8,714 bases of DNA from Alistipes sp. Lineage in GTDB: Bacteria > Bacteroidota > Bacteroidia > Bacteroidales > Rikenellaceae. Shown one piece after another: positions 1 through 7,397 of the stretch. The first letter of the stretch is position 1. Each line of letters begins with the position of its first letter. The notes beneath the pieces are model-generated. The model did not search any database. It worked only from the letters and a program-made list of their open reading frames with translations, and had not been told where the DNA came from. The translations under genes and the position numbers were made by a program. The DNA is taken from NCBI GenBank assembly GCA_029065825.1, contig JAIEHQ010000119.1, forward strand, positions 1 to 8,714, in the 5' to 3' direction.

Positions 1-1
1 C

Positions 2-1567
2 CAGGTGCGGAACGCCAAGTTCGTTTTCTACGATACCAACAGGATGTTCGTGACGGAGGCCAATGTCTGGAACGGAGGCGCGGCGACCGATCCGGATCAG
101 AACGTGGAGTTCAAGGGCAATTCGGTGATCGTGCTGCGGGGCCTGACCGATGTGTCGTTCCCCAAATACCTGATCACGGTGCTCAACGCTCCGGAGGGCT
201 TTACCTACGAACCGACGCTCGATGCGATGTGCGCCAAGCTGGTGGAGGCGCCCGAAGCCTTTGCACAGGACGATTACTTCACGATGACCACGACCAGCTT
301 CGCCGGGCAGAAGGATGCCGAGGGCGCGGAGCTGCCCTACTTCGTTACCGAGGTATCCCGCGACCACTTCTCCACGGGACCGATTGAGGCCGAGGTGGCC
401 AAGCCCGTGACGGTATATGTCGAGCGTCTGGCGGCGAAAGTGTCCCTGCGTGTGTCGGACGCACTGCTCGGCACCGCCGAGAACGGCCGTTACAAGTTGA
501 ATGTATCGGTGGCCGGCAGCCCCAATGACACGGACGACACGGCGGAGGATCGTCCTGCTGTCGGTGCGACCGACATCTATGTCGAGTTCCTGGGCTGGGG
601 GCTGAATGCGACGGCCAAGAACTCTTTCCTGATGAAAAACATCGACCAGACGTGGGAGAACAGCGAAGAGTCGCTCGGTGAGGACTGGGTGTGGAACGAT
701 CCGGCCCATTTCCGCAGCTACTGGGGCATGTCCTGGAATTACGGAAAGGACGATTATCCGGCGAATGCCGGCGATGCAAGTGCTGAGGGCGACGGCAAGA
801 ACTCCGAAGGCTCGACCTACCTGAAATACATCAGCGGCAGCAAGCTCGGCAACAAAATCCCCTCGGCGGACTACTGCATGGAGAATACGAATACGGCTCA
901 GATCGCTGCCAACCGCGACGCGCTGACGAGCGTGCTGCTGAAGGCCAAGATCTGCGATAAAGATGGCAACGGCCTGGACATGGTCAGCTACAACGGCATT
1001 CTCTACTACCGCCCCACCTACAAGGCTTACGTGCTCGGCCGGCTCGATCTGAACGCCTACTATATCGACGGAACCGATGAGGACGGCAATACGAAATATA
1101 CGCAGATCGGAGTGCCGTACGTCCATCTGGTAAATGCCGGCGACGGCAAGGTGTGCGTGCAGCTGCGCGACGAGCTGCCGACCGATATCTATTCGATCGA
1201 CAAGGCCACCGGCGCGGCGACGAAGATTACCGACTTCTCGAATCTCAACGAAACGCTGGCCTCCTTCAACGAGGGCAATCCCGCGATCGGCTACAACGGC
1301 GGCGAGATGTACTACAACATTCGCATCGAGCACCTGCGCAACAATGCTGCGGACGACAAGGAGGTGCGTGAGGCGAACTACGGCGTTGTGCGCAACCACC
1401 ACTACGTAGTCAGCGTGAACAGCCTCGCCCGGGTAGGCAAGGGTATCTTCGATCCCGACGAGGTAATCGTGCCGGATCCGGACGACGAGGGCGACACCTA
1501 TTACGTCGGAGCCAATATCAACGTGCTTTCGTGGAAGGTCGTCAATCAGGATGTAGAGCTGGAGTAA
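2..1567 (+). CDS. Major fimbrial subunit of the FimA/Mfa1 type (5' partial)
   Basis: This encodes the stalk pilin of a Bacteroidales FimA/Mfa-type fimbria, exported to the outer membrane and polymerised on the cell surface. The frame is open to the left edge. A GTG at 5-7 is probably an internal Val codon, because the first readable strand (VRNAKFVFYDTNRMFV) matches the strand RILFFDTENRYL at about residues 84-95 of the third gene, so roughly 75-90 residues including the signal peptide are missing. The middle carries the family element VTVYVERLAAKVSLRV near nt 409-456. The C-terminal end reads NYGVVRNHHYVVSVNS, then an acidic linker DPDEVIVPDPDDEGD, then ANINVLSWKVVNQDVELE, which is the hallmark ending of Mfa1-like pilins and the likely polymerising strand. 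It is the first visible gene of a four-gene operon and is followed by an intercistronic stem-loop. The family call is firm; Mfa1 versus another stalk subclass is less certain. Confidence 0.92.
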   Translation, partial: QVRNAKFVFYDTNRMFVTEANVWNGGAATDPDQNVEFKGNSVIVLRGLTDVSFPKYLITVLNAPEGFTYEPTLDAMCAKLVEAPEAFAQDDYFTMTTTSFAGQKDAEGAELPYFVTEVSRDHFSTGPIEAEVAKPVTVYVERLAAKVSLRVSDALLGTAENGRYKLNVSVAGSPNDTDDTAEDRPAVGATDIYVEFLGWGLNATAKNSFLMKNIDQTWENSEESLGEDWVWNDPAHFRSYWGMSWNYGKDDYPANAGDASAEGDGKNSEGSTYLKYISGSKLGNKIPSADYCMENTNTAQIAANRDALTSVLLKAKICDKDGNGLDMVSYNGILYYRPTYKAYVLGRLDLNAYYIDGTDEDGNTKYTQIGVPYVHLVNAGDGKVCVQLRDELPTDIYSIDKATGAATKITDFSNLNETLASFNEGNPAIGYNGGEMYYNIRIEHLRNNAADDKEVREANYGVVRNHHYVVSVNSLARVGKGIFDPDEVIVPDPDDEGDTYYVGANINVLSWKVVNQDVELE

Positions 1568-1589
1568 TGCGGCTTATCGCCGCGGCCGC

Positions 1590-1620
1590 CTCGCGATAAC
1601 GGGATTCCCGTTATCGCGAG
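1590..1620 (+). promoter_or_regulatory. Perfect intercistronic stem-loop between stalk and anchor genes
   Basis: CTCGCGATAACGGG, a three-base ATT loop, then CCCGTTATCGCGAG: a 14-bp stem without mismatch, 22 bases after the stalk stop codon. No T-tract follows, so it is not a standard intrinsic terminator. It could protect the 3' end of the abundant stalk mRNA, act as a partial terminator, or mark a processing site. A second GC-rich folding segment follows, with the palindrome GTCCGCGGAC at 1623-1632 and CGGGG/CCCCG arms at 1636-1649. The hairpin is seen directly; its function is inferred. Confidence 0.75.
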
Positions 1621-1696
1621 CTGTCCGCGGACGTGCGGGGTCCGCCCCGGAGGATTTAAAGAATAGCGTATTATTGTCATGGAGTTATTGTCTTGC

Positions 1697-2758
1697 ATGA
1701 AGAGGGTCGTTTGCGGACTGTGCGGGCTGTTGTCGCTCTGTGTGCTGGGTGTCGCCTGCGACGGCCTGATATACGAGGACGAGGGCGACTGTTCGGTAAC
1801 CTACCGCGTCAGGTTCCGTTACGACTGGAATATGAAGTTCGCCGATGCGTTTGCGAGCGAGGTGGAGTCGGTCACGCTCTATCTGCTCGACGGCAGCGGG
1901 AATATCGTGTGGCAGCGCACCGAACAGGGCGAGGCGCTCGCGTCGGAGGAGTATGCCATGACCGTCGATGTCGCTCCCGGAACCTACGACCTGCTGGCGT
2001 GGGCCGGTACGACCGACAAGGGGTCGTTCCCGATCGCGGCCGATGCCGCGACGAGGGAGGAGCTGACCTGCACGCTGCAGCGCACCTGCGATGCGGCGGG
2101 CAACGCGGAGGTGCGCGGCGATATCGACCGGCTGTATCACGGCTACCTGGCCGGACAGACCTTCGGCGAGGAGGAGGGTGTGCACACCTACACGCTGTCG
2201 CTCAAGAAGGATACGAACAACGTGCGCGTGGTGTTGCAGCAGCTCTCCGGCGAGCAGATGGATCCGGAGCGCTTCACGTTCGCGATCACGGCTGAGAACG
2301 GAGCGATGGACTGGGACAACGAATTGCTGCCCGACCAGCTGCTGACCTATTACGCCTGGCATACGCAGAGCGGTGTGGCCGGCATCGAGAGCGACGACCC
2401 GAACTACATTTCGTCGCTCAGTGCCGTCATCGCCGAGCTGACGACGGCGCGGCTGACGGTGCGCGACAGGATGGCCCCGCTCGCTGCCGGAGCGGCCGAA
2501 GAGGCGTTCCCCGAGGCGAACAAGATGCGTCTCAAGGTAACGGACAACCAGACGGGGCGCACCGTGGTTTCGGTGCCGCTGGTCGATTACGCGCTGCTGG
2601 TCAAGGGAGAGTACCGCAAGACGATGGACGATCAGGAGTTTCTGGACCGTATGGACGAGTACAGCCTGATTTTCGTGCTGGACGACCAGCTGCGCTGGGT
2701 CAGCATGAGCGTCAATATCCACTCCTGGAAACTGGTCATGCAGAATACTTCTTTGTGA
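1697..2758 (+). CDS. Mfa2/FimB-family fimbrial anchor lipoprotein
   Basis: This protein would anchor the fimbria in the outer membrane and limit its length, the role of Mfa2 and FimB in Porphyromonas. I chose the ATG at 1697 over the in-frame ATG at 1679 because it puts Lys-Arg at positions 2-3 of a normal signal peptide, with GGAG at 1681-1684 as a distant ribosome site; 1679 would add MELLSC in front. The signal peptide ends in LGVAC, with the lipid Cys at residue 21 (353 residues in total). Right after it stands the family signature LIYEDEGDC, then a Tyr/Phe-rich strand and NMKFADAF (about residues 32-54), and ESVTLYLLDGSGNIV. The second domain ends in FVLDDQLRWVSMSVNIHSW, typical of Mfa2 proteins. 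Unlike the two downstream lipoproteins it shows no Arg-containing linker between lipid Cys and first domain, which fits a subunit that keeps its lipid. Family call confident; start less so. Confidence 0.93.
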   Translation: MKRVVCGLCGLLSLCVLGVACDGLIYEDEGDCSVTYRVRFRYDWNMKFADAFASEVESVTLYLLDGSGNIVWQRTEQGEALASEEYAMTVDVAPGTYDLLAWAGTTDKGSFPIAADAATREELTCTLQRTCDAAGNAEVRGDIDRLYHGYLAGQTFGEEEGVHTYTLSLKKDTNNVRVVLQQLSGEQMDPERFTFAITAENGAMDWDNELLPDQLLTYYAWHTQSGVAGIESDDPNYISSLSAVIAELTTARLTVRDRMAPLAAGAAEEAFPEANKMRLKVTDNQTGRTVVSVPLVDYALLVKGEYRKTMDDQEFLDRMDEYSLIFVLDDQLRWVSMSVNIHSWKLVMQNTSL

Positions 2759-2797
2759 GTTTATAGCAGAATTTTATAATCGAACGAAAGGCATTTC

Positions 2798-3976
2798 ATG
2801 AGTATGTACGGATTCATACCACGTTATGCGATGGGTATCGTCGCGCTGCTTGCGTCGGTGCTGGTAGCCTCGTGCGACAAGGAGCGCGACCCGGAGATCG
2901 AATCTCAGGAGCCGGCGCAGATGCGGGTGGGATTCCGCATCGCGCTGGGCGGGACGCAGGCTGTCCGGACGACGCCCGCAGGCGATTACGACGACGCCAC
3001 AGGAGTCGATTTCGAGAATTATATCGACGTGGCGCACAAGAACTACCGTATCCTCTTCTTCGATACGGAGAACAGATACCTCACCTCGTTCCGGCAGCAG
3101 GACTTCATCCCGCTGGGCGACGATCCGGTGCGGTCGAAAGTCTATGAGGTGATCGGACGGATCGACGGCCGTCTGCCCCGCGATTTCAAGGTGGTCGTGC
3201 TGGCCAACTGGCCCACCTATCCCGAAGGGCTGACGGCGGGAAAGACAACGATCGAGGATATTTGCACCGCTGCCGGGAGCCGCTACGCCTATGTTCCGCC
3301 GTTCGTGTGCTCGGAAGAGACCCCGATTCCGATGTATGGAGTCAGGCTGTGCGAGGCGGTGGAGTTCACTCCGCAGACGGTAACCTACCTGGGAACGGTC
3401 CATCTGCTGCGGGCGATGGCGAAGGTGCAGGTCGTCTGCCCTGCTGCGGAGTGGACGCTCGAGAAGGTGCGGCTCAAACGCTACAACCGCACGGGGTATT
3501 GCGCTCCGAGCGGGGTGTATGCCGAAGGGGACTATGTCAAGGGCGACCATGCGTCGGACTACGTCGAGGAGGTGCATGTCGAGGAGGGGGCGGTCGAAGA
3601 GGCTTCGATCGACTTCCGCAAACTCTCGGACGGAAGTTTCGAGATCTACCTCCCCGAACACCGGAATGCCGACGGGAAGGTGCGCCGGGCGGATGCCGCG
3701 CAGATCGTGGTGAAATTCGAGGAGCGCGCCGACAAGGAGTATGTCGTGGACTTCAAGTATTACGGCGATCCTCCCGCCGGCAGTCAGGCGGGCGATCCTT
3801 TCGATGTGCGGCGCAACTGTTATTACAAATTCAAATTGTCGAACAAGGGGGTTGCCGAACCCTCGGTTTCGGTGGATGTCTATCCTTACGACCAATGGGA
3901 GCTTCGTCCCGGATTCGGAGTGGGGGATGAAGAAGCGGAGGAGACGACGGAAAGACGAAGGATAATCGAGGCCTGA
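2798..3976 (+). CDS. Minor fimbrial subunit lipoprotein (fimbrillin superfamily)
   Basis: This is probably an accessory or tip-proximal pilin of the same fimbria. The ATG at 2798 has a good ribosome site (AAAGG at 2787-2791, 6-base spacer). A signal peptide ends in LVASC with the lipid Cys at residue 26 of 392. The mature part has a linker with Arg57 (TQAVRTTPAGD), then the strand RILFFDTENRYL (84-95), the motif TPIPMYG, and HLLRAMAKVQVVC, equivalent to RLAAKV in the stalk protein and IRRAASKV in the next gene. The C-terminal domain ends in RRNCYYKFKLS and SVDVYPYDQWELRPGFG, a usual ending for minor pilins of this superfamily. An extra charged tail of about 19 residues (VGDEEAEETTERRRIIEA) follows. 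It is 39 bp after the anchor gene and one base before the next start, so translation is probably coupled. Which characterised minor pilin it equals cannot be decided by eye. Confidence 0.85.
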   Translation: MSMYGFIPRYAMGIVALLASVLVASCDKERDPEIESQEPAQMRVGFRIALGGTQAVRTTPAGDYDDATGVDFENYIDVAHKNYRILFFDTENRYLTSFRQQDFIPLGDDPVRSKVYEVIGRIDGRLPRDFKVVVLANWPTYPEGLTAGKTTIEDICTAAGSRYAYVPPFVCSEETPIPMYGVRLCEAVEFTPQTVTYLGTVHLLRAMAKVQVVCPAAEWTLEKVRLKRYNRTGYCAPSGVYAEGDYVKGDHASDYVEEVHVEEGAVEEASIDFRKLSDGSFEIYLPEHRNADGKVRRADAAQIVVKFEERADKEYVVDFKYYGDPPAGSQAGDPFDVRRNCYYKFKLSNKGVAEPSVSVDVYPYDQWELRPGFGVGDEEAEETTERRRIIEA

Positions 3977-3977
3977 T

Positions 3978-6815
3978 ATGAAGAGCAAGATATTGTACGT
4001 TATTCTGATGACAGTCGGTCTGTCGTGCTGCCTCGTCTCTTGTATGCGGGACGATCTGGAGACCGGCGAAGGCGGCTTCGGACGGGGCGAGAGCGAGGTC
4101 GAGCTGAACGTGACGTTCCGTCCGCTGGGCGGTGCGCCGCTGGGCGGGACCCGCAGCGAGAAGGGCGACCTGATCGGGTCGATCGAGGATCTCTGCGTGG
4201 TCTGGTACCGCACCGACGGCACCTGTGCCGGGAAGAGCTATTTTACCAAGGACCAGCTGACGATAACCGACCAGAAGCGGCCGGTCGATGACCAGCTGCC
4301 GGAGGAGGAGCAGGAGACCGTCACGCAGCATGCGACGCTGCAATGCAAGATACCCTACGGAAAGTACCGCATCTACGCCGTCGCCAATGTCGGCGACCTG
4401 ACCGGCGACGAGCGCATCTTGTCCGAAAGCGACTTCAAGTCCATCGTGCTGACGTGGAATCCGGACCGGATTGCGGCCAATGCCCAGATGTCCGGCTATT
4501 TCAGCACGAGCGAGGATACGGCCTATGCCCGGGGCGAGGCCCAGCCGGTGGCGATCGACCGGGCGGATGTCACGCTCCACTCCTGGATACGCCGTGCGGC
4601 CTCGAAGGTAACGGTGGCTTTCGATGCCAGCGCGATGAACGATAATATCTACATTTATCTCAAGTCGGCGCAGATCCGGGATATTCCGACCACCTGCACG
4701 CTCATCAACGACAATCGTCCGGACAGCCAGGAGCAGCTCATCGAAGAGGGCGACATGCTGCTTTTCGGCAAGGGCGACAATTTCGAAGAGTGGCCGCGCA
4801 TCTCCTGCGGACGGGGTGCCAACACCTACGGCAATCATGCCAACGCCGCCCCCTCGCTCTTCTTCTACGAGAACATGCAGGGAATACATCCCGACAAGCA
4901 CAAGTACCAGAATTTCGACAGCAAGGACAACGTGCTGTGCGGCACCTACCTCGAAGTGAAGGGGTATTACGTGAACTCCTCGTCCGACCGTCCCTCCTAC
5001 GGCAACATTATCTATCGCTGCATGCTGGGCAAGAACATGATCGACGACTTCAACGCCGAGCGCAACACCCACTACAAGGTAACGCTCGTCTTCAAGCACG
5101 ATGCCAACGATCCCGACTGGCATATCGAGTACGACTACGTGCCCAAGCCGCCCGAGATCGTCGTGCCGGACCCCATGTTTATCTCCTACCTTTCCAATCA
5201 GGAGCTGAAGATCCCCGTGACGGTCTATTACGACAAGAATATTACCTCGGTAAAGGAGCTGAAAGCCGAGATCGTGCGCAACGACTGGGGCTATTACGAC
5301 CATAAGTACAACACGACGAATTCCGACCTGAGGAACGGATTCCTCTCGCTGGATCTCATCAACAAGACGGCTCTGGCCGATCGTTTCACGGAATATACCG
5401 GGACGAAAACCTTTGCCGCACCCAGCGAACAGACCGACGAGTACTACCGCTTCGAAGTGCCGGTCTATACGCGGCCGATGAACCTCGGTTCCGGCTTCTC
5501 CGGCAACAACTACTACGTCGGCCGGCGGCGCTACGCCCGCGTGAAGCTGACGGCGGTGCTTGCCGACGGCAGTTCGATCGAGGAGACGATCGATGTCATC
5601 CAGGTGCGCCGTCTGGTAAACCCGAAGGGAATATGGCGGAAGGGCGAATCGACCAAGCCGTTCCGCGTCACGCTGATGAACACCAACTCCAATCCGACCG
5701 TCGCGACGGAGTTCGAGGAGGTAACTTCCGAGGGGCCCTGGACCGCTACCGTGCTGGACGGCGACTGGATTCAGATCAAGGATACGGAGGAGAGCGAGTG
5801 GGGTACGGGTCCGGTGCGGGGCGGCACCGGTTCGAAGGTGGAGTTCGACTACCGTCCGGCTTCGACCTATGCGGGCGGCAGCCGCTTCGGGCGGATCGAG
5901 ATCAAGTTCCACAACGAGACCTGTTCGCACGTGATTCTGGTCAGCCAGGGAATCGGCACCGTGCCGATGGGCGGACGCAACTGGCACATGACCAACGTGG
6001 AGTGGAGCGGCAAGGATGCGGCCAATCCGCTGCTGGAGGGTTCGATGTTCAAGTTCGGCTGTTCGACCCGGGCGATTCTGTCGTCGAACAACCTGAAGGA
6101 GGGGTACGGATTTCAGCAGCAGGCTTTCTGGAGCAGTTTCGACGTGTACGACACGCAGGGCAATGTCTCTTCGGCGGTGTTCAAGGATATCCCGACCGAT
6201 CCGGCGGGATTTACCGACGCGACGATGACTGCGGGAGGAGCCCGCGTGGCCGAGTACGACGACTGGATGGATCTTACCAATGTCGATAAGTACACTCGTT
6301 ATTACGGCGTATGTTACGGCGACGAGTGCGAGCGTACGCTCGACAGTAACGACGAGACCAACACCTATACCCAGGAGGGGCAGGAGCGGGGAATGCGCGG
6401 CTGCTTCATTTGCGACAAACAGACGGGGAACTTTCTCTTCTTCCCGATCGGCAATACGGGAAACGGCCGCAGGCAGTACAAGGACGATGACAACCGTGTT
6501 ACGAGTCCTCTGCGGTACGGCGTGCTCAAATATGCCAACCGTACGGACGAGATGCCTTATGCGACTGCGAGCAATTTGCCCTGTCTTTACGAGCTGTACC
6601 GGGAACCCGGCGCGGTTTATTGGTACGGCAAACGGGCGGCGAACAAGCACTGGGGATTCGATATCAACTACATGACCTTCGGATTCGAATCATATGGTTC
6701 CCAGCACGTTTACGAGACCAAGGCGGACGGTACGGGCGGGGGACAGTACTATGACGGTGCCAATCCGGATCTGCTGCAATCCGATGCCTGCTTCCTGAGG
6801 CGGATCGACAATTAG
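3978..6815 (+). CDS. Large DUF4906-like fimbrial lipoprotein, putative tip adhesin with BACON-like domain
   Basis: This large surface lipoprotein (945 residues) closes the operon and is the best candidate for the fimbrial tip. The start has GAGG at 3968-3971 with a 6-base spacer, inside the end of the preceding gene. The signal peptide ends in LVSC, lipid Cys22. A pilin-like N-terminal part follows: linker LGGAPLGGTR (Arg59), strand DLCVVWYRTDG (71-81), IPYGKYRIYAVANVGD, and HSWIRRAASKVTVAFD. About residues 395-560 look like a beta-sandwich repeat ending in RRLVNPKGIWR, which I associate with DUF4906 proteins. Residues about 563-660 resemble a BACON domain: GPWTATVLDGDWIQI around Trp588, a Gly-rich loop, SRFGRIEIKF and VILVSQ. 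The C-terminal 285 residues contain NFLFFPIGNTGNGRR, LRYG, YWYG, WGFDINYMTF and DACFLRR, reminiscent of the Fibrobacter major-paralog (FISUMP-like) fold found on such tip proteins. The mature protein has 15 cysteines besides the lipid Cys, including CFIC at 809-812. Ligand unknown. Confidence 0.88.
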   Translation: MKSKILYVILMTVGLSCCLVSCMRDDLETGEGGFGRGESEVELNVTFRPLGGAPLGGTRSEKGDLIGSIEDLCVVWYRTDGTCAGKSYFTKDQLTITDQKRPVDDQLPEEEQETVTQHATLQCKIPYGKYRIYAVANVGDLTGDERILSESDFKSIVLTWNPDRIAANAQMSGYFSTSEDTAYARGEAQPVAIDRADVTLHSWIRRAASKVTVAFDASAMNDNIYIYLKSAQIRDIPTTCTLINDNRPDSQEQLIEEGDMLLFGKGDNFEEWPRISCGRGANTYGNHANAAPSLFFYENMQGIHPDKHKYQNFDSKDNVLCGTYLEVKGYYVNSSSDRPSYGNIIYRCMLGKNMIDDFNAERNTHYKVTLVFKHDANDPDWHIEYDYVPKPPEIVVPDPMFISYLSNQELKIPVTVYYDKNITSVKELKAEIVRNDWGYYDHKYNTTNSDLRNGFLSLDLINKTALADRFTEYTGTKTFAAPSEQTDEYYRFEVPVYTRPMNLGSGFSGNNYYVGRRRYARVKLTAVLADGSSIEETIDVIQVRRLVNPKGIWRKGESTKPFRVTLMNTNSNPTVATEFEEVTSEGPWTATVLDGDWIQIKDTEESEWGTGPVRGGTGSKVEFDYRPASTYAGGSRFGRIEIKFHNETCSHVILVSQGIGTVPMGGRNWHMTNVEWSGKDAANPLLEGSMFKFGCSTRAILSSNNLKEGYGFQQQAFWSSFDVYDTQGNVSSAVFKDIPTDPAGFTDATMTAGGARVAEYDDWMDLTNVDKYTRYYGVCYGDECERTLDSNDETNTYTQEGQERGMRGCFICDKQTGNFLFFPIGNTGNGRRQYKDDDNRVTSPLRYGVLKYANRTDEMPYATASNLPCLYELYREPGAVYWYGKRAANKHWGFDINYMTFGFESYGSQHVYETKADGTGGGQYYDGANPDLLQSDACFLRRIDN

Positions 6816-6842
6816 CCGCGGCGGGTGCGGCCGGGTCGCAAC

Positions 6843-6877
6843 ATTCCGGCGGGAGTCCGGGAGGGATGCGCCGGAAT
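6843..6877 (+). other. 9-bp inverted repeat in the operon 3' untranslated region
   Basis: ATTCCGGCG (6843-6851) and CGCCGGAAT (6869-6877) form a perfect 9-bp stem with a 17-base loop, 14 bases before the terminator. The loop region and right flank share the direct repeat TCCGGGAG (6856-6863 and 6877-6884). It may cap the fimbrial mRNA 3' end or be chance in GC-rich DNA. No T-tract follows. Confidence 0.4.
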
Positions 6878-6890
6878 CCGGGAGCCGTGT

Positions 6891-6936
6891 CAAGAAAAAC
6901 CTCCCCGGGGAATTTTCCCCGGGGAGGTTTTTCTTG
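6891..6936. terminator. Bidirectional intrinsic terminator between convergent units
   Basis: A perfect inverted repeat with 22-base arms and a TT centre. Each arm holds CCTCCCCGGGGAA or its complement, flanked by AAGAAAAA on the left and TTTTTCTT on the right, so RNA from either strand forms a strong GC stem ending in a U-tract. It lies 75 bases after the stop of the large lipoprotein gene and 99 bases beyond the hpf stop on the other strand. A small GCAGC/GCTGC hairpin (6937-6950) abuts it. Confidence 0.95.
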
Positions 6937-7007
6937 GCAGCCTTTGCTGCGGGAGCGGAGCCGGCGAGCCGCGCATGCGGAGGACACGCGCCCTGCCGGG
7001 AGGGACC

Positions 7008-7021
7008 CGGACTTCGGTCCG
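7008..7021. other. Small UUCG-loop hairpin in the hpf 3' region
   Basis: CGGAC, TTCG, GTCCG: a 5-bp stem closed by a C-G pair around a UUCG tetraloop when read on the + strand; on the hpf transcript the loop reads CGAA. It sits 14 bases beyond the hpf stop codon. It may help block exonucleases at the hpf 3' end; function is inferred and it may be chance. Confidence 0.3.
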
Positions 7022-7035
7022 CCCTCTGCGGATTA

Positions 7036-7329
7036 CTACTCCATTTTGCCTTTGAAGCGTTCGATCTGCCGCTTGAGCGCCTCGATCGCGGTATCGACTG
7101 CCTCTTCGAAGCTCTTGCCCCGACTCTCGGCGCCCAGATCGTCGCCCGGAACGTGGAGATTGATCGTCGCCACCTTGTTGCCCTGTTCGAGGTCCTTGTC
7201 GAGCTTCAGTATGACGTCGGCACCGATGGCGCGCTCGGCGAAGCGGTCGAGCTTACTCATTTTGTGCTCTACGAATTCGACCAACTTTCTGTCGGCATCG
7301 AATTTCACGGATTGAATCTGTACGTTCAT
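7036..7329 (-). CDS. hpf: Ribosome hibernation promoting factor, short HPF/RaiA type
   Basis: This small cytoplasmic protein (97 residues) of the S30AE family binds the 30S subunit near the mRNA/tRNA channel and holds ribosomes in an inactive state in slow growth. The sequence starts MNVQIQSVKFDADRKLVEFV, continues with a helix EHKMSKLDRF, strands ADVILKLDKD and VATINLHVPGDDLGAES, and ends with a helix FEEAVDTAIEALKRQIERFK; this is the beta-alpha-beta-beta-beta-alpha order of the family. The length fits the short form, without the C-terminal dimerisation domain of long HPF. The ATG at 7327-7329 is the only sensible start: the open frame upstream contains no other Met before the AT-rich leader (minus strand AATAAACTTTATTATT), where no Shine-Dalgarno site is seen. 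It follows the recombinase stop by 68 bases on the same strand and has no clear promoter of its own, so co-transcription is likely. Confidence 0.95.
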   Translation of the reverse strand: MNVQIQSVKFDADRKLVEFVEHKMSKLDRFAERAIGADVILKLDKDLEQGNKVATINLHVPGDDLGAESRGKSFEEAVDTAIEALKRQIERFKGKME

Positions 7330-7363
7330 AATAATAAAGTTTATTAAGTTCGTATTATCCTGC

Positions 7364-7379
7364 CCGCAGTGCGCTGCGG
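7364..7379 (-). other. Short stem-loop between recombinase and hpf
   Basis: CCGCAG, TGCG, CTGCGG: a 6-bp perfect stem with a 4-base loop in the 68-bp gap. On the minus strand it is followed by an AT-rich stretch but not by a clean U-tract, so it is more likely a weak attenuator or RNA-processing element, or chance, than a terminator. Confidence 0.35.
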
Positions 7380-7397
7380 CCCGGCGGGCGCGGATTT

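Noticed and set aside
1644..1676. Possible internal promoter before the anchor gene (TATTATTG at 1669-1676)
   Set aside because: One mismatch to the -7 consensus and no TTTG-like element about 20 bases upstream.
1685..4222. Minus-strand open frames of 345 and 482 codons opposite the anchor and minor pilin genes
   Set aside because: Same GC-rich codon-bias effect; no plausible start context or protein features, and they lie fully opposite well-supported genes.
3831..6650. 939-codon open frame on the minus strand opposite the large lipoprotein gene
   Set aside because: Its codons align exactly with the sense codons, so it stays open simply because the sense gene uses no TTA, CTA or TCA codon until TCA at 6687. 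The translation is rich in Arg, His and Val with no domain logic, while the sense protein has a signal peptide and family motifs.
6816..7035. tRNA or small RNA gene between the operon and hpf
   Set aside because: No cloverleaf arms or T-loop sequence seen; the structure is explained by the terminator and small hairpins.
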